This document shows, one piece after another, positions 59,897 to 64,000 of a stretch of 64,000 nucleotides of DNA. Numbering within the stretch: position 1 is the first letter of the stretch; the number at the start of each line of letters is the position of its first letter. Source of the stretch: JAITMY01 sp031553765. Its GTDB lineage: Bacteria > Bacteroidota > Bacteroidia > Bacteroidales > UBA932. The stretch lies in contig JAVBKY010000001.1 in the NCBI GenBank assembly GCA_031553765.1, positions 1-64,000 of the forward strand. The letters run 5' to 3'. The notes beneath the pieces are model-generated. The model was not told where the DNA came from, searched no databases, and saw nothing but the letters and a program-made list of their open reading frames with translations. A program made the position numbers and the translations under genes.

Positions 59897-61907
59897 GTTC
59901 AAATATTTATTAACTCTTTTCTTGCTTGCGGCTATGCACATTGTGGTGGCCGCGCAAAGCATAAGTGTTAATCCTAGTAGATTGGTGTTTCCTACTAGCG
60001 TGGTCGCAGGCAGCGCTTCACCATCAAACTACCTCATTGTAACCACTAATAATATTGTTGGTAATTTCACTATAAAGCCCAGTTCGCAAGTTGAAATCTC
60101 TACTTCTCAGCTAGCTGTTTTCAGTAATAGTGCAATGGTATGTAATGCTGCTGATTATAGTAGTGGAACAAAAATATATGTTCGATTTGCTCCTAAATGT
60201 AGCGGTTTTGCAGATAGCGTAATTGCGGGTTCTCTTACCTTTTATGACGAAGCAAATAATCTGCTACAGGGATTAATAGTACAGGGAACGGTAAAACAAC
60301 AGGAGAACTCCTCTACCGGAGGTCACATATTTAAGGTCGCCACATTCAATGCCGAATGGTTGGGATGTACTGATAATGCGAGTGCTGCATGTAAACCTCG
60401 TGATGGCTCGTTGCAAATGAGAAATGTTGCCGAGGTAATACGCGGTATTGACGCAGACGTGATTGGTTTGCAGGAGGTGTGCATGAATCCGGTAAAGAGT
60501 CTAGATTCCGTATTGTCACATTTGGGTGATACTTGGGGAGGCACTGTTGTACTCTACAATTCAGGCACATGCTATCAGAGTGAAGCAATTGTGTATAAGA
60601 AGAGTACAGTCAGTGTAAGCGGTACTCCACGGCTTATGAGCAGCGCCGGAAACTGGCCTGCCGGACGACAACCGGTGGAGTTTAAACTTAATGTAAGCAT
60701 TGCAGGTAAGGTGGTTCCTATTACGTTAGTAAATTTGCATGCTAAGGCTTATTCTGACGCGGCTAGTTACGCTACTCGAGTATCAAACTCCACAAGCCTT
60801 AAAACGCTCCTTGATGGCTCATATAAAACACAAAATCTCATTGTGTTGGGAGACTTTAATGATAGGTTGAGTGGTAGTCAATGCTCATCGTGCGGTAATT
60901 CTCCATATAAAAATTTTATAGATGATGCTCCGAATTATAAATTCCTAACTCAAAATCTAAGCGGCTATGATAGAGGCATTGACCATATTATGATGGGGAA
61001 AGAGTTATACTCCTACTACGTGTCATCCACTGTGAAGCAGGAGACGGGTGTGACAGGTGGTATCGCTAACTATAGGTGCAGTACATCTGATCACACGCCT
61101 ATAAGCGCGAAATTTTCTTTTGGCAGACAACTACAACATTTTTCTATACAAGATTACTACACAAAATATAGGCAAGAAAACTCTTTGTCTCTTCCCGCAA
61201 AGTCAAAAGAGGGATTGAGTATTACCTATGCTATTGATAGCGGATATGTGGCTTCTATTAGCGGCAGCGTGGTTACTTTTGTTGATACAGGTGTTGTACG
61301 TTTGGTCGCCTATCAGGCAGGCGATAGTGAAAATGCGCCTACTGCACAATTTTTTTATGTGCAAATTACATCGCAAGGAGTCGCACCGAATATTATAGTT
61401 CAACCTCAAAGTCAGGTGATTGGACTCGGGGCGACTGCAACATTTACTATTCAGGCAAAAGGAACAGATTTGCAATACCAATGGAGAAAGGATGGTCAAG
61501 ATATTGCAGGTGCTATGTACTACACATATACAGTAGATAGCGCTTTATACCAAGATGCTGCGTATTATACTTGTGTGGTATTTAATGATTTGGGAGAACT
61601 TGTATCGCAGCAGGCATCTTTAACCGTTAATGGTAAAAAGCCTACAGCGATTCCTAAGAACGCTTACGCCACCTACCTGCGCCTCTATCCCAATCCCACA
61701 CAGCACACGCTTACCATAAGTAGCGAGTCGGGCAACATAGCCACGGTGCGGGTAATCAACCTTAATGGTATCGTGATATATGAGCAGCAGGGTATTAACG
61801 ATTTGCAATATAACATCACTACTTCAGCTTGGCAAAATGGGCTTTACATCGTAACCGTTTACTCTGAAAAGGGCCAGGTGGGAAGTAAAATGATTTTGAA
61901 AAATTAA
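59886..61907 (+). CDS. Secreted endonuclease/exonuclease/phosphatase-family protein with type IX sorting domain
   Basis: The 673-residue protein has a signal peptide (1-24), an N-terminal Ig-like strand domain (25-138), an EEP nuclease domain (about 148-412: N155 in ATFNAEWLG, E197 in GLQEVCM, NLHAKA, GDFNDRLSG, DHIMMG, SDHTPIS), a linker domain (about 415-495), an Ig-like domain (about 498-580, IIVQPQSQVIGLGATATF, YTCVVFNDLG) and a C-terminal type A T9SS sorting domain (about 595-673, RLYPNPTQHTLTISSESG). All EEP catalytic motifs are present. It probably degrades extracellular DNA or hydrolyses phosphoesters. It begins inside the last codons of the activase gene. Confidence 0.88.
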   Translation: MKNRFKYLLTLFLLAAMHIVVAAQSISVNPSRLVFPTSVVAGSASPSNYLIVTTNNIVGNFTIKPSSQVEISTSQLAVFSNSAMVCNAADYSSGTKIYVRFAPKCSGFADSVIAGSLTFYDEANNLLQGLIVQGTVKQQENSSTGGHIFKVATFNAEWLGCTDNASAACKPRDGSLQMRNVAEVIRGIDADVIGLQEVCMNPVKSLDSVLSHLGDTWGGTVVLYNSGTCYQSEAIVYKKSTVSVSGTPRLMSSAGNWPAGRQPVEFKLNVSIAGKVVPITLVNLHAKAYSDAASYATRVSNSTSLKTLLDGSYKTQNLIVLGDFNDRLSGSQCSSCGNSPYKNFIDDAPNYKFLTQNLSGYDRGIDHIMMGKELYSYYVSSTVKQETGVTGGIANYRCSTSDHTPISAKFSFGRQLQHFSIQDYYTKYRQENSLSLPAKSKEGLSITYAIDSGYVASISGSVVTFVDTGVVRLVAYQAGDSENAPTAQFFYVQITSQGVAPNIIVQPQSQVIGLGATATFTIQAKGTDLQYQWRKDGQDIAGAMYYTYTVDSALYQDAAYYTCVVFNDLGELVSQQASLTVNGKKPTAIPKNAYATYLRLYPNPTQHTLTISSESGNIATVRVINLNGIVIYEQQGINDLQYNITTSAWQNGLYIVTVYSEKGQVGSKMILKN

Positions 61908-61980
61908 AGAGAGATTAGGAATTAGAAATTGGCGAATAGAGCCAATTCGTAATTTGTCATTCGTAATTCGTAATTTATAT
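61908..61980. repeat. AATTCGTAA word palindrome before the DUF2229 gene
   Basis: ATTAGGAATTAGAAATTGGCGAAT is followed by AATTCGTAATTTGTCATTCG, TAATTCGTAATTTAT. Complementary words meet around AGAGCC. It ends one base before the start codon. It resembles fragments at 38880-38910 and 35088-35120. Confidence 0.65.
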
Positions 61981-64000
61981 AATGCTTTCATTAGACAACA
62001 TCAACGAGGTAGATAACCACAAGAAAAAGCAGCTTATTTGCAAAGGCTGCGAAAACCATTGTACCATCACGCGTTTTGAATTTGGCAATGGTAATATTTT
62101 CTTTGGTGGTAACAAGTGCGAGCGCATGTTCTCAAGCAAGGGTAACTCCGTAGAAAAAGGGTTTAACCTACTGCGCTATAAGTACGAATTGCTGTTCAGT
62201 AAAGCGGCTACCGAGCGTGCCGACTTTGATACTCTTACGGTAGGTATGCCGCGTGCGCTGAATATGTTTGAAAATTTTCCGTTTTGGAATGCCCTGCTTA
62301 CCAATTGCGGAGTGAACGTGGTACTATCGTCACCATCAACCATGCCGCTGTACGAAAAGGGTATGGGAACGGTAATGAGCGACAATATTTGCTTCCCCGC
62401 CAAGTTGGTGCACGGGCATATATATGACCTTGCGGAAAAGAAAGTTGATCGCATATTTATGCCTATGGTATTTCGCGAAAAGCAAGTCGCACCTTCGCAC
62501 AATACCTTCAACTGTCCCATTGTAACGGGCTATGCCGAAGTTGTAAAAAGCGCCATTAATCCGCGTAAGCGCTGGAATATTGCTGTGGATGCCCCTACCG
62601 TTACGTTTAAGGACGAGGCTTTGCTGCGCGCCGCCTGTAAGGATTATATTGACTCTTTGCGTGAGCAAGGACTAAAGGTTACACCTTCACAGTTTAACCA
62701 CGCTTTTGGCGAAGCGGTAAAGGCGCAGCAGGAGTTTAAAGAAACGCTCTGTGCCAAAGGGAAGGAAATCATTGATAAGTCGATGAAGGAAGATAAGCAG
62801 CTGATGGTGGTGGCAGGTCGCCCCTACCACGTTGATCCGCTTATTAACCAGCAAACGGCCGAAATACTTACCGAACTTGGCGCCAACGTGGTAACCGAAG
62901 ATATACTACCTAACATAGAAGGTGAAGAGGACTTCTACCTATCACAGTGGGGGTACCCTGCCCGCATTACCAATGCAGCTAAGTGGGTAGCAAAGCAACC
63001 TTCCAACGTGCGCCTGGTGCAGCTCAACTCATTCGGTTGTGGCCCCGATGCTATTATCACGGACGAAGTAAAGGAAATTCTGCAAACAGCGGGTAAGAAT
63101 AACAACCTTATTCGCGTTGATGAAATTAGCAGTACTGGCTCCATTCGCTTGCGTTTGCGTTCGGTAGTGGAGTTTGCACGCTATAGTGATAAGAAGTTAA
63201 AGCCAAGTGGCAAAAAGCGTCGTACCACGAAGTTGTTTATGCCCGAGGATCAGCAGCGTACCATCATTGCACCATTGTTCTCCGATATATACTCCCGCCT
63301 ATTCCCGCCGTTCTTTAAGGTGTCGGGATACAAGTTGCACACGCTGCCTGTAACCGACGCGCTGGCTATTGACGAAGGTATGCGTTACGCCAACAACGAA
63401 ATTTGCTATCCAGCCATTACGGTTATTGGGGACATAGTTAAGGCACTCAAATCGGGCGAATTTGACGTGGAAAACACAGCCGTGGGCATAACCCAAACCG
63501 GTGGACAGTGCCGCGCCTCAAATTACCTGCCGCTTATTAAAAAAGCCATGGTAAATGCCGGATTTGAAAACACCCCCGTTATTTCGGTGGCTACGGCTAC
63601 AGGCTTGCACGAGCAACCCGGCTTTGCTATTCCATGGGCAAAAATTATCCGCAAGTTCATGGCGGCTGTTATTTGCGCCGATGAGTTTTCGAAAATGCAT
63701 TACTCCATTGTTTTCCGTGAGGTAAATAAGGGTGAGTCCCGCCGATTGCTTGATAAATATTTGGAGCACCTAGAGCTCATAATTGAAGAAAATGGCCGTG
63801 TAAGGGATTTTTACTCATTGCTAGCGCAAGCGGTAAAAGAGTTCAACGCCATTCCCGTGCAACCAGGCAACTTTGCCAAGGTGGGTGTGGTAGGTGAAAT
63901 CTACCTCAAATACAACGCTTTTGCCAACCTTAATCTGGTTGACTGGTTAAATAATCAAGGCGTGGAGGTAATTGTTCCCTCACTTTTGGACTTTTTTATT
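61981..64000 (+). CDS. Acyl-CoA dehydratase activase partner, DUF2229 (runs off window)
   Basis: The open frame from ATG 61981 continues without stop to the window end (673 codons). It begins with a CX2CX3C motif (LICKGCENHCTITRF) and continues with GMPRALNMFENFPFWNALLT, MSDNICFPAKLVHGH, VVAGRPYHVDPLINQ, VQLNSFGCGPDAIITDEV, RYANNEICYPAITVIGDIV and GITQTGGQCRASNYLPLI. These are DUF2229/HgdB-like dehydratase and activase-related segments. It normally follows two activase domains in one polypeptide, here separated. It likely participates in iron-sulfur-dependent 2-hydroxyacyl-CoA dehydration or a related low-potential reaction. Confidence 0.85.

Overview
The window looks like the chromosome of an anaerobic member of the Bacteroidota, most likely order Bacteroidales. 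Four lines of evidence support this. Many genes have promoter-like TANNTTTG boxes, several with a TTG or TTTG element 19-20 bases upstream (34603-34634, 24515-24544, 53291-53320, 42846-42876). One secreted protein ends in a type IX secretion sorting domain. Several genes belong to families known mainly from this phylum (DUF4954, DUF2027-Smr, a 58-residue basic protein, an 84-residue HTH protein). A TPP riboswitch drives a TonB receptor/PnuC-type thiamine operon. No tRNA, rRNA, complete insertion sequence, prophage or CRISPR array was seen.

Layout. 1-580 is non-coding: a 29-base poly-C run, a tandem array of hairpin units and a pair of 30-bp palindromes. 580-3168 is clpB (minus). 3633-4145 is a ferritin-like protein with the cysteine pair of DPSL/thioferritins. 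4421-9702 (minus) encodes four membrane subunits resembling hydrogenase-4 HyfB, C, E and F, but no catalytic subunit follows. 9979-16147 holds prfC, an MFS transporter, an aminotransferase, rsmE and murI. 16222-23062 (minus) holds a small lipoprotein, an acyl-CoA ligase and a potABCD polyamine ABC transporter with an unusually long PotA. 23413-27671 holds radC, a VanZ-like gene and the riboswitch-controlled thiamine uptake operon. 27737-33712 holds nadE and queA (minus), divergent from an ABC exporter, a DUF2027-Smr protein and the RNase P RNA. An AT-rich non-coding stretch (33793-34655) precedes an XRE regulator, pyrD and a rhodanese lipoprotein. 36581-42769 (minus) holds a DUF4190-like protein, a DUF4954 beta-helix protein, mnmD, truA, a broken rhuM, corA and mqnA (futalosine menaquinone pathway). 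42993-52638 holds purB with a tiny basic ORF, an outer-membrane-barrel lipoprotein, a SlyD-type isomerase, gyrA, clpC and tpx. 52758-64000 holds a DUF2148 ferredoxin-like protein, a GH123-like secreted protein, a serine acetyltransferase with a four-cysteine motif, an HTH protein, a flavoprotein, and an acyl-CoA dehydratase activase whose usual partner (DUF2229, running off the window) is separated from it by a type IX-secreted nuclease.

Most of the coding content is housekeeping. The least explained signal is in the intergenic DNA. It holds families of imperfect palindromes built from short repeated words (GATAAA, GTTTAA, TTTATAAAG, GCGAT/ATCGC, AATTCGTAA), often placed right up to start codons, and several longer inverted-repeat elements present in two or more copies. 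These spacers explain many false N-terminal extensions, so starts were reassigned to the ATG following them.
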